From: Sphingobacteriales bacterium 44-15
GTDB lineage: Bacteria > Bacteroidota > Bacteroidia > Chitinophagales > Chitinophagaceae
Direction of reading: 5' to 3'
NCBI GenBank assembly: GCA_001899685.1
Contig: MKWG01000037.1
Coordinates: 307,777-371,776, forward strand
Length of the DNA: 64,000 bases
Part shown: positions 8,075-16,020 of the stretch, in pieces
Layout: each line of letters opens with the position of its first letter
How positions within the stretch are numbered: position 1 is the first letter of the stretch
The notes under the pieces: generated by a model
What the model saw: only the letters and a program-made list of their open reading frames with translations
Told to the model about the DNA's origin: nothing
The model's database searches: none
Position numbers and translations under genes: made by a program

Positions 8075-8902
8075 ATGAAAAGAACAGTCTTCATTCTTTT
8101 TGTTGCTGCCTGCATATATGGCTTTACCCAAAAAGAAACAACCTGGGTTGCCATTGGAGATTCCATCACTTATCTCAATGATCACCGGGACGAAACCGGC
8201 AACCGCCTGAAAAAAGGGTATCTTACACGAACAGCAGAAAAAGTTCCGGGATTAAAATATATCAACCAGGGACACAACGGATGGACATCCGGAGGCATAG
8301 CAAAAGAAATTGAAAACCTTGGCCTGGTTAAAGCAGATATGTATACCGTCTTCCTTGGCACTAATGACTGGTGGCAGGGTCGCCCCATTGGTGAGCTTTC
8401 AGATTACAGTAACAATACAGGCAACCATACTGTATTCGGCTCTTTCCGCATCATCACCGATAAGCTCAGAAGCCTTAACAAAGACGCAAAAATCATTCTT
8501 ATTACCCCGATGCAGCGTTCGGATTTTGTGTACATCAATGATATGACCAATAATGCTTACGGATCATATAAGAAAAAGAACGACCAGTCACTGGCACAGT
8601 TTGCTGATGCAATTAAAGCTATAGGAAACCTTGAACACTTCCCGGTAATTGACCTTTACTATAAAAGCGGGATGACCCAGAAAAACCTGGTTAAATTTAA
8701 ACGCCTTAAAGATCCTGCAACTGAAGGATTGTATAAAAATTATCGCTACCCGGATTTTACAGATATCCCGTTTGACCCCAAACAGAATGAATATCCTTAT
8801 CCTCCCGAAGCCATTGATATGACCTATGATGGCTTACACCCTTCAGACAGGGGCTGTGAAGTGATCGCAAAAATGCTGGCAAAGGCAATAAAGCAATTAT
8901 AG
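8075..8902 (+). CDS. Secreted SGNH/GDSL-family hydrolase
   Basis: The 275-residue protein has a signal peptide at about 1-18 and the SGNH blocks in order: block I AIGDSIT with Ser30, block III LGTNDW with Asn, and block V DGLHPSD with the Asp-His pair. It is expected to be an exported esterase acting on acylated carbohydrates or lipids; the substrate is not readable. It ends four bases before the stop codon of the convergent serine hydrolase gene. The abundance of exported hydrolases nearby suggests glycan deacylation, which is inference. Confidence 0.88.
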   Translation: MKRTVFILFVAACIYGFTQKETTWVAIGDSITYLNDHRDETGNRLKKGYLTRTAEKVPGLKYINQGHNGWTSGGIAKEIENLGLVKADMYTVFLGTNDWWQGRPIGELSDYSNNTGNHTVFGSFRIITDKLRSLNKDAKIILITPMQRSDFVYINDMTNNAYGSYKKKNDQSLAQFADAIKAIGNLEHFPVIDLYYKSGMTQKNLVKFKRLKDPATEGLYKNYRYPDFTDIPFDPKQNEYPYPPEAIDMTYDGLHPSDRGCEVIAKMLAKAIKQL

Positions 8903-8906
8903 GCTG

Positions 8907-10472
8907 CTACTTCACTTTCGCAAAATCCAGATCCTGAAAATCGAAGCTGAAATCCGTCAATGGCGAAATGGCTTCCATCTTCATGCCTGCCGCTTTTCCT
9001 TCCGCGTCAAGGGAGAATACCACAAACGCATCTGCATCCATGCTGCGGTCGTTCCATTTAGCCACAAATGTGTTGCCCTTATAGTACAGCAGTTGCCCGC
9101 TGAGCTTCGGAGAACGTTTCGAGTCAAACCAGGGTGTACCGTTCCTGTTCGTTATCTCTACATCACCAAACCACGGATCACGGTAAGTACCTGCATAAGT
9201 ATTAAAATCAATTGTAGCAGTATTGTTTTTTTGCTGTGCGTTAATCTTTGCCAATACTTCATCTGTAATTTTTTTTGCTTCAGCTACCGCTTTATCCATG
9301 CGGTCTTTCTGCTCCTTTATCCTGTCAATCCCTTTTACACCCAGGTAGCTGTCTTTAATAGTGGCAGTAACAGCATTGAATGCCGCGCCGGATTGCTGGT
9401 TGGTAAACACAATGATGCCCAGCTTCAGTTCAGGGATCAGCGTTACCTGCGTTACAATGCCTGCAAGCCCGCCGGTATGTGTTACCTGCTTGTATCCTTT
9501 CACATCACTCAGGAACCAGCCCAATCCATACGCTGCGAAATGAGTGTTATAGGATGATGTCCCGTGAACAGGAATGATTGTCTGGGGCGTCCACATTTCT
9601 TCATGCACTTCTTCACTGAACAATTGTTTTTCCAGCCCTTCCCCGTATTTGCCGTTGTTCATCTGCATAATGATCCATTTGCACATATCTTCAAGATTGC
9701 TCCATATTCCTCCGGCGGCATTGGCAGTTTCACTCCAGTCGTTGTGTATCACCTGCACTTTGTCGTTTACCGGTGCATGGGGATCTATCATATCCGAGCC
9801 ATCTTTTATCCCCCTGATCGAGGTATAGCTTCCTGTCATTCCAAGTGGCTGCATGATCCGCTGCTCAATAAAGCTTTCCCAGCTCATACCTGATATGCGT
9901 GCTACTACTTCTCCTGCCACGATATACAGGTTATTATCATAATCGTATTTAGTACGGAAGCCTGACACCGGCTTTAAGTATCTCAGGTTGTGAATAATAT
10001 CTTTTCTTGTAAAATTGCTGCTGTCAGGCCATATCATCAGGTCGCCTGCGCCAAGCCCGAGGCCACTCCGGTGTGTAAGAAGGTCTTTAATAGTGAACTC
10101 TTCCGTTACATAAGGGCTGTACAACCGGAATTCGGGGATAATATCCGTAATTTTGGTATCCCATGCCAGTTTACCTTCATCCACCAGCATACCCAGCGCC
10201 GCAGTGGTAAAGGCCTTGCTGTTGGAGGCAATACCAAAAATAGTTTTGGCATCTACTTTTTTCATGGTATTCAGCGAACGCACGCCATAGCCTCTGGCAT
10301 GGGTCACTTTACCATCCTTCACTACTGCTACAGCCATACCCGGCACATCAAATGTTTTGAGCACTACGTTCACCACTGAATCAATCCTTGCAGAAGAAAT
10401 AGGTTGAGACCGCAGTGCTATAGTGCATGCAATAAAAAAGAATGTGAAGGATATATGCAATGATCTTTTCAT
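8907..10472 (-). CDS. Exported serine hydrolase, beta-lactamase/penicillin-binding-like, with C-terminal DUF3471-type domain
   Basis: The 521-residue protein starts at ATG 10472, chosen because a signal peptide (about residues 1-22) begins there; the frame extends 24 bases further up. The class-C beta-lactamase fold is shown by Ser83-x-x-Lys86 in IASNSKAF, the tyrosine motif YDNN near residue 180, and HTGG near residue 330. A smaller beta-rich region from about 420 to the end (TYAGTYRDPWFGDVEI) resembles the DUF3471 domain that often follows such hydrolases. Family members include D-aminopeptidases and esterases; true beta-lactam hydrolysis is not implied. It is convergent with the SGNH gene, with only 4 bp between them. 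Confidence 0.88.
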   Translation of the reverse strand: MKRSLHISFTFFFIACTIALRSQPISSARIDSVVNVVLKTFDVPGMAVAVVKDGKVTHARGYGVRSLNTMKKVDAKTIFGIASNSKAFTTAALGMLVDEGKLAWDTKITDIIPEFRLYSPYVTEEFTIKDLLTHRSGLGLGAGDLMIWPDSSNFTRKDIIHNLRYLKPVSGFRTKYDYDNNLYIVAGEVVARISGMSWESFIEQRIMQPLGMTGSYTSIRGIKDGSDMIDPHAPVNDKVQVIHNDWSETANAAGGIWSNLEDMCKWIIMQMNNGKYGEGLEKQLFSEEVHEEMWTPQTIIPVHGTSSYNTHFAAYGLGWFLSDVKGYKQVTHTGGLAGIVTQVTLIPELKLGIIVFTNQQSGAAFNAVTATIKDSYLGVKGIDRIKEQKDRMDKAVAEAKKITDEVLAKINAQQKNNTATIDFNTYAGTYRDPWFGDVEITNRNGTPWFDSKRSPKLSGQLLYYKGNTFVAKWNDRSMDADAFVVFSLDAEGKAAGMKMEAISPLTDFSFDFQDLDFAKVK

Positions 10473-10601
10473 AATCCGTGTATTTTGTACAACCAAAGAA
10501 AATATAGCTACGGATACACAAATGTTTTTGACATATTTATTCGTGCATTAGTGGCTTACTTTGAATTAATAGCAATTTATCCTTTTACTACCATATAACC
10601 G

Positions 10602-11360
10602 CTATCTCAAAAGATCAGAAAACTGCTGAAATGCAGACATGAACATCTTATAACGGTTATCCGTATCCTTCCATTCAATATCATGATGCTCAAAAATATC
10701 CTTCATGATATCATTTGCCTTCCGGCAATCTTCCTCATCGTAAAAATAGGTTTTCCAGGCTGCAGGCAGATCTTCATAAGGACGCAGCTTAAAACCATTC
10801 CGGTAAATCTTGATAAGAGAAGGAGTGCTTCTGACATCCACTGCAGGCAGCCCGTCTGTAATACCCCAGTTAAAATATTTTACGAAAAAGCTGCAATGAT
10901 CCCTGAGGCGCTTTTTCAATTGTTCTTCATTCTCTTTGGCTTTAGCCGGTATACGCCATTGATTGTTTATTCCTGCAAAGGGATTATCTGCGACGCTGAC
11001 AAATTTCCCGGGCATCCTGGCAAAACTAACAATAACCCTGTCATTCACCTGCAGATCCAGCCCATCCTCTGCAAAGTTTATAATATCTATATTAACAGCA
11101 CTTCTGTGACTGGGCTTAAGAATTAAAATAGAATCTTTCCGCTGCCAGTGGCCGGTATCAAACATTCCAAAGTCCCGGGTATAGCTGCCATCAACATGGA
11201 GGTCAAGAAAGCTGGCAGCAGTCACACTGCTGTCTGCGGGCAGTATCATGTCTGTCCGCCCGGAAAAAAACCAAAGCCCCGGCAGCTCCTGCTTCTTCGG
11301 CATACAGGCATTCATGGCCAGGAACATACAAAAAACGCCGGGTAAGATCAGTCGGTTCAT
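10602..11360 (-). CDS. Lipoprotein of unknown function, lipocalin-like N-terminal part
   Basis: The 252-residue protein has a lipoprotein signal (hydrophobic stretch then LAMNAC, Cys19). The next about 90 residues (PGLWFFSG, LDLHVDGSYTRDFGMFDTGHWQRKDSILIL) have the look of the small lipocalin-like domains that measure W..S....L..DG.Y in Bacteroidota. The C-terminal half is not recognised. Its start overlaps the stop codon of the AraC gene as ATGA, so translation is coupled and it belongs to that operon. I infer an outer-membrane or periplasmic lipoprotein; no enzymatic motif is visible. Confidence 0.7.
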   Translation of the reverse strand: MNRLILPGVFCMFLAMNACMPKKQELPGLWFFSGRTDMILPADSSVTAASFLDLHVDGSYTRDFGMFDTGHWQRKDSILILKPSHRSAVNIDIINFAEDGLDLQVNDRVIVSFARMPGKFVSVADNPFAGINNQWRIPAKAKENEEQLKKRLRDHCSFFVKYFNWGITDGLPAVDVRSTPSLIKIYRNGFKLRPYEDLPAAWKTYFYDEEDCRKANDIMKDIFEHHDIEWKDTDNRYKMFMSAFQQFSDLLR

Positions 11361-12232
11361 ATCGCGTTATTGTCTAAATAATCCCGTTTATATTCCAGCG
11401 GATGTTTACCGGTAATAGATTTGAACTGGTGATTGAAATGAGAAATATTATTATACCCGCAGGCATAACTTATTTCCGTCACATTGTTTTCATCCTCTAC
11501 CAGCAACCGGCATGCAGCACCGATCCTTACCTCCATCAAAAAACGAATATAGGTTTTATTCGTCCGGCTTTTAAAATACCTGCAAAACGATTGCCGGGTC
11601 ATGTGCAGCAACTGCGCAACATCGTCAATAGTTATTTTTTCGCTGTACCTGCTGAAGGTATAATCAAATACCAGCTTGATACGCTGCCGGTCTGCATCGT
11701 CGTGCAATTGCATAAACCCGTTGGAAGAAAGCAGTGCGGTATGCTTATGCCCTCCTATTTCTTCGAGTATGGAGAGCAGCAATACTAACCTTCTGCCGGG
11801 TACGGCTTCCCATATACGCTCTATTAGCGCTGCGATCTTTGCTCTGTGCCTGCCCTTCAGTTGCAACCCGCAGCCACATCGAGCTATGGCAGACCGCAGG
11901 TGAAAAGCTTCAGGAAGCTGTAATAAAGCATTGCCTAAAATATCCGGTTCAAACTTTATACAAATAGTTTCCCCTGCATTGCTCCCATCCGAGACATATG
12001 CGGGCTCATGCCTGAAGCAATGCGGCAGGTTCGCCCCGATCATCACAATATCACCGTTTTGAAAATGCCCTATATGATCGCCCACCAGCCAGGTGCCTGA
12101 GCTTTTTTTGATATACAAAATTTCAATCTCAGGATGGTAATGCCAGTTGTTGATCATACAACTCCCCTTGTCTTTTCTTACCAGGAAGGAACTTGTTGGG
12201 GTGGCAGTGATCTGGCGGAGCGCCGGCTTCAT
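11357..12232 (-). CDS. AraC family transcriptional regulator
   Basis: The 291-residue regulator has an N-terminal cupin sensor (about 20-100, with NWHYHPEIEILYI supplying the histidine-rich strand) and a C-terminal double helix-turn-helix (about 190-290, DVAQLLHMTRQSFCRYFKS and ISYACGYNNISHFNHQF). The start is ATG 12232: the open frame runs up to 12343, but the extra part reads as an unrelated hydrophobic stretch and family members start near the cupin. It is divergent from the GH29 fucosidase across 152 bp, a typical position for a sugar-responsive activator of that cluster. It is translationally coupled to the downstream lipoprotein gene. Confidence 0.87.
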   Translation of the reverse strand: MKPALRQITATPTSSFLVRKDKGSCMINNWHYHPEIEILYIKKSSGTWLVGDHIGHFQNGDIVMIGANLPHCFRHEPAYVSDGSNAGETICIKFEPDILGNALLQLPEAFHLRSAIARCGCGLQLKGRHRAKIAALIERIWEAVPGRRLVLLLSILEEIGGHKHTALLSSNGFMQLHDDADRQRIKLVFDYTFSRYSEKITIDDVAQLLHMTRQSFCRYFKSRTNKTYIRFLMEVRIGAACRLLVEDENNVTEISYACGYNNISHFNHQFKSITGKHPLEYKRDYLDNNAI

Positions 12233-12384
12233 GACTATACAAATTTCAATGATGTTAATATAGCACAATAATTTGGAAAAATCCAGAAAGCCCGTATTGA
12301 GCGTAAAAAGTAGGTTTACAAATAGTATTATATAATCATACAAAGCGACGGCTAAAGTTTAAACGATTAAACCATAACATACTA

Positions 12385-13836
12385 ATGAAAAGATTGCTTG
12401 TTAGTTTTTCAGCTATACTAATGCTGCTTGTTTCATCCCCTGCCTCACATGCCCAGGAAAAATACCAGGCAACATGGGAATCTTTAAAAACATACCAGAT
12501 CCCGGATTGGTTCCGCGACGCGAAATTCGGCATCTTCATTCATTGGGGCGTATATTCCGTACCGGCATTCGGCTCTGAGTGGTACCCAAGAAATATGTAT
12601 GAGCAGGGCTCCAAAGAATTTAAGCATCATATTGAGACCTACGGGCCGCAAAAGAAATTCGGGTATAAAGATTTCATACCTATGTTCAAAGCAGAAAAAT
12701 TTGATCCTGCGGCCTGGGTGGCGCTCTTTAAAAAAGCAGGCGCTAAATACGTAGTGCCGGTAGCAGAGCACCATGATGGCTTCCAGATGTATAAGTCTGC
12801 GCTTTCCAAATGGAATGCATTTGAAATGGGACCGCGCAGAGATGTATTGGGAGAACTTGCCGCTGAGATTAAAAAACAGGGACTGATCTTCGGGTTGTCT
12901 TCACACAGAATTGAACACTGGTTTTTTATGAATGGAGGAAAGCATTTTGATTCTGACGTGCTGGATCCTGCCAATGCAACATTGTATGGTCCTGCCAGGG
13001 AAGAAAATGAAACACCTTCTCCTGAATTTATGAACAACTGGCTGCTGCGCTGCACCGAGCTTGTTGACAACTACAAACCGCAGCTCTTCTGGTTTGACTG
13101 GTGGATTGAACAGCCTGCCATGGATCCTTACCGCAAATCCTTCGCATCCTATTACTACAACAAAGGACTGGAATGGAACAAAGGTGTGGTACTGAATTAC
13201 AAAAATGTTTCCTTCCCCGAAAAAGCCGCCGTGCTTGACCTGGAAAGAGGTAAGCTGGGCGGCATCCGCGAGCCGGCATGGCAGACAGATGATGCCATCG
13301 GCAACGAATCGTGGGGATATGCCGCCGGTAATACTTTTAAATCAGCACAGTATGTGATCACCAACCTGATTGATATCGTAAGTAAAAACGGTAATCTTCT
13401 CTTAAATATCGGGCCACGCTCCGATGGCACTATCACAGAAGAAGAAACACAGACATTGCTCGGCACAGGAAAATGGCTCGACATCAACGGCGAGGCAATA
13501 TATGGCACACGTCCCTGGAAAATATATGGCGAAGGCCCCACACAGTCAGCAAGCGGAAGCTTTGCCGACCAGAAAGTGCCTTTTACGGCAAAGGATATAC
13601 GCTTCACTACCAAAGGAAATATATTATATGCTATAGCCATGGGCCAGCCGGCAACCAATACTACCATCAAAACGCTTGGCGCCAAAGCAGGCAATGGCGT
13701 GATCGCTTCTGTTGAAATAATTGGCAGTGATGAAAAAATATCCTGGAAGCAGGAAGCTGATGCATTAGTTATAAAACCATCAAAAAGCTACCCGTCTGAA
13801 AACGCGGTAGTATATAAAATAAGCTTTAAGAAATAG
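12385..13836 (+). CDS. Alpha-L-fucosidase, glycoside hydrolase family 29
   Basis: The 483-residue exported enzyme has a signal peptide (1-23, ending SHA) and the GH29 barrel: WFRDAKFGIFIHWGVYSVPA, EWYPRNMY, the His-His pair in AEHHDGFQMY, and the catalytic nucleophile Asp238 in FWFDWW. A C-terminal beta domain follows from about residue 360. It releases terminal L-fucose from glycans outside the cytoplasm. It is divergent from an AraC regulator and leads a run of a zinc dehydrogenase (10 bp downstream), an SMP-30 lactonase and a GH95-like enzyme, which makes a coherent fucoside-processing locus. Family membership is firm. Confidence 0.93.
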   Translation: MKRLLVSFSAILMLLVSSPASHAQEKYQATWESLKTYQIPDWFRDAKFGIFIHWGVYSVPAFGSEWYPRNMYEQGSKEFKHHIETYGPQKKFGYKDFIPMFKAEKFDPAAWVALFKKAGAKYVVPVAEHHDGFQMYKSALSKWNAFEMGPRRDVLGELAAEIKKQGLIFGLSSHRIEHWFFMNGGKHFDSDVLDPANATLYGPAREENETPSPEFMNNWLLRCTELVDNYKPQLFWFDWWIEQPAMDPYRKSFASYYYNKGLEWNKGVVLNYKNVSFPEKAAVLDLERGKLGGIREPAWQTDDAIGNESWGYAAGNTFKSAQYVITNLIDIVSKNGNLLLNIGPRSDGTITEEETQTLLGTGKWLDINGEAIYGTRPWKIYGEGPTQSASGSFADQKVPFTAKDIRFTTKGNILYAIAMGQPATNTTIKTLGAKAGNGVIASVEIIGSDEKISWKQEADALVIKPSKSYPSENAVVYKISFKK

Positions 13837-13845
13837 CAGCCCCTT

Positions 13846-14862
13846 ATGGACGCACTCGTATGCGAAAAACCCGGATCATTTGAGTATAAGACTATAGCAG
13901 CCCCGGTAATGGAGCCGGGGCATGCTATTTTAAAGATCAGGCGTATCGGCATCTGCGGTACCGATCTGCATGCTTTCCAGGGTACACAGCCCTATTTCAA
14001 TTATCCGCGCATACTCGGTCATGAGCTGGCAGCAGACCTTGTGGAGGCAGACGGCGTCAATGAATTTGTACCGGGCGAGGCACTGACCTTCATCCCTTAT
14101 TTTAGTTGTGGCAAGTGTATCGCCTGCCGTAACGGAAAGCCCAATTGCTGTACCAGCATTAAAGTGAGCGGCGTTCATATTGACGGGGGTATGGCTACTT
14201 ATTTTAAAGTGCCCGTAACAAGCCTACTCAGGAGTAAAGGGCTCTCCTACGATGAACTGGCTTTGGTAGAGCCCTTGTCAATAGGAGCTCATGCCATACG
14301 CAGGGCGCAGATAACTCCCGGCGAATATGTGCTGGTAACCGGCGCCGGACCGATAGGACTGGCCACTATGGAATTTGCACGCATTGCAGGGGCAAAGGTC
14401 ATAGCGCTTGATGTAAATGACAACCGGCTCTCCTTTTGCAAACAACAGCTTGGTATACCATATACTATTAATCCTGCCACCCAAAATGCAGTTGCCCTGC
14501 TGGCAGAAATCACTAACGGCGATATGCCCGGAGTGGTCATGGATGCGACAGGAAATCTAAAAGCCATCAATACGGCATTCGAATATATGTCGCATGGCGG
14601 AAGGTATATACTGGTAGGCCTGCAACGCGATAATATCACCTTCAGCCACCCCGAATTTCACAAGAGGGAAGGCACACTGATGAGCAGCCGCAATGCCATA
14701 CGCGAGGATTTTGAATTTGTAATTGATTGCATACATACAAAGATGGTAGATCCGAAAACATATATTACTCATCGCGTTCAATTTAGCGAAGTAAAAGATA
14801 TATTTCCTTCCTGGCTCGATCCTTCTTCAAAGCTGATAAAGGCAATTGTGGAGATGGATTAA
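13846..14862 (+). CDS. Zinc-dependent medium-chain sugar/polyol dehydrogenase
   Basis: The 338-residue cytosolic oxidoreductase has catalytic-zinc ligands Cys37 (ICGTD) and the GHE pair at 59-61. The structural zinc site is Cys88, 91, 94 and 102. The NAD-binding motif GAGPIGL lies near residue 166. It resembles the sorbitol dehydrogenase / L-galactonate oxidoreductase (RspB/YjjN) group. It starts 10 bp after the fucosidase stop and is followed by an SMP-30 lactonase gene, so oxidation of L-fucose or a derivative is plausible, but the substrate is inference. It has no signal peptide, so the sugar must first be imported. Confidence 0.88.
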   Translation: MDALVCEKPGSFEYKTIAAPVMEPGHAILKIRRIGICGTDLHAFQGTQPYFNYPRILGHELAADLVEADGVNEFVPGEALTFIPYFSCGKCIACRNGKPNCCTSIKVSGVHIDGGMATYFKVPVTSLLRSKGLSYDELALVEPLSIGAHAIRRAQITPGEYVLVTGAGPIGLATMEFARIAGAKVIALDVNDNRLSFCKQQLGIPYTINPATQNAVALLAEITNGDMPGVVMDATGNLKAINTAFEYMSHGGRYILVGLQRDNITFSHPEFHKREGTLMSSRNAIREDFEFVIDCIHTKMVDPKTYITHRVQFSEVKDIFPSWLDPSSKLIKAIVEMD

Positions 14863-14928
14863 TTTCTGCAGGTATTATACAGAAAATTGCCGTGCTTTAA
14901 ATAAATTACAGGACAAAACATTAACGAT

Positions 14929-15873
14929 ATGTATGCGAAGCATTATTTTAATCAGAGGATGCTGTTACCGGCAATAAAAACATGCGCTGTGATGCTCATG
15001 CTTGTATCAGGCGCCGGCCTTGCATATTGTCAGAACGATCTGTCTGAGATCAAAGTAATAAAGCCCGGGGCCGCCCTGCACAAAATATCGGGACAGTTTA
15101 CTTTTACTGAAGGACCTGCTGCTGATAAGACCGGCAATATTTATTTCACCGACCAGCCCAATAATAAAATATGGAAATACGACACAGCCGGTAAGCTTTC
15201 TGTGTTTATGGATCCTGCGGGCCGCGCCAATGGAATGTATTTTGACCAGCAGGGTAACCTCATAGCCTGTGCCGATGAAAAAGATGAGCTCTGGTCCATT
15301 GCTCCCGGCAAAAAAGTGAAAGTATTGCTCAAAGACTTTAATGGTATCCGTTTTAACGGTCCCAACGACCTGTGGATTGATAAAAAAGGCGGCATTTATT
15401 TTACCGACCCATATTACCAGCGCGATTACTGGACAAGAACAAAGCCCGATATGAAAGGACAGTATATATATTATCTGGCTAAAGGAAAAAAGAAAGCCGT
15501 GATCGCAGACAGTACACTTGTGAAACCCAATGGCATCATCGGAGAACCAGGAGGCAGGCGCCTGTATGTAGCGGATATAGGAGATAATAAAACCTATCGC
15601 TATGATATCAATCCCGACGGCTCGTTGAGCAATCGTATGCTTTTTGCGCCAATGGGTTCTGACGGAATGACCATAGACAATGAGGGTAATATTTACCTCT
15701 CAGGCAAAGGGGTAACGATATTTGATAAGGAGGGTAGCAGGCTGGGCAATATCCCTGTTCCGTCTAACTGGGTAGGTAATGTATGTTTTGGAGGCAAACA
15801 CCATGATGAGCTGTTCATTACCGCCTCCGAATCAGTATATGTGCTGAAAATGCAGGTGCATGGAGTGAGGTAA
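14929..15873 (+). CDS. Exported SMP-30/gluconolactonase/LRE family protein
   Basis: The 314-residue protein is a six-bladed SMP-30-type propeller. The metal-site blocks are FTEGPAAD (Glu), FNGPNDLWID (Asn) and GSDGMTID (Asp). A hydrophobic leader with a likely cut near LAYC-QND indicates export. It may start at the first ATG or at the Met eleven codons in, both upstream of the signal. SMP-30 proteins hydrolyse aldonolactones. Following a sugar dehydrogenase, it could open a fuconolactone, but the predicted export places it outside the cytoplasm while the dehydrogenase looks cytosolic, which weakens a simple two-step pathway. Confidence 0.87.
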   Translation: MYAKHYFNQRMLLPAIKTCAVMLMLVSGAGLAYCQNDLSEIKVIKPGAALHKISGQFTFTEGPAADKTGNIYFTDQPNNKIWKYDTAGKLSVFMDPAGRANGMYFDQQGNLIACADEKDELWSIAPGKKVKVLLKDFNGIRFNGPNDLWIDKKGGIYFTDPYYQRDYWTRTKPDMKGQYIYYLAKGKKKAVIADSTLVKPNGIIGEPGGRRLYVADIGDNKTYRYDINPDGSLSNRMLFAPMGSDGMTIDNEGNIYLSGKGVTIFDKEGSRLGNIPVPSNWVGNVCFGGKHHDELFITASESVYVLKMQVHGVR

Positions 15874-15913
15874 TATTGTGTTAACCATAATATGCCGCAT
15901 CACTTTGTGAATG

Positions 15914-15961
15914 GTGAATGGGCAATGGTGAATAATTCACTATTCCCCATTGCCCATTCAC
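15914..15961. repeat. 21-bp inverted repeat, GTGAATGGG type
   Basis: The left arm (15914-15934, GTGAATGGGCAATGGTGAATA) and right arm (15941-15961) are reverse complements with one mismatch around a 6-nt loop. The GTGAATGGGCAAT word recurs near 59320. The element lies 40 bp after the lactonase stop and could act as a terminator or a miniature repeat. Confidence 0.75.
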
Positions 15962-16020
15962 CCGGATTAAACTCAGCACTAATATATATTTCACCCCCTT
16001 AAGCGCTTCAAATTATTGCA

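Noticed and set aside
8907-10472. True beta-lactamase (antibiotic resistance)
   Set aside because: The fold is shared with esterases and D-aminopeptidases; length, DUF3471-type tail and context do not point to resistance.
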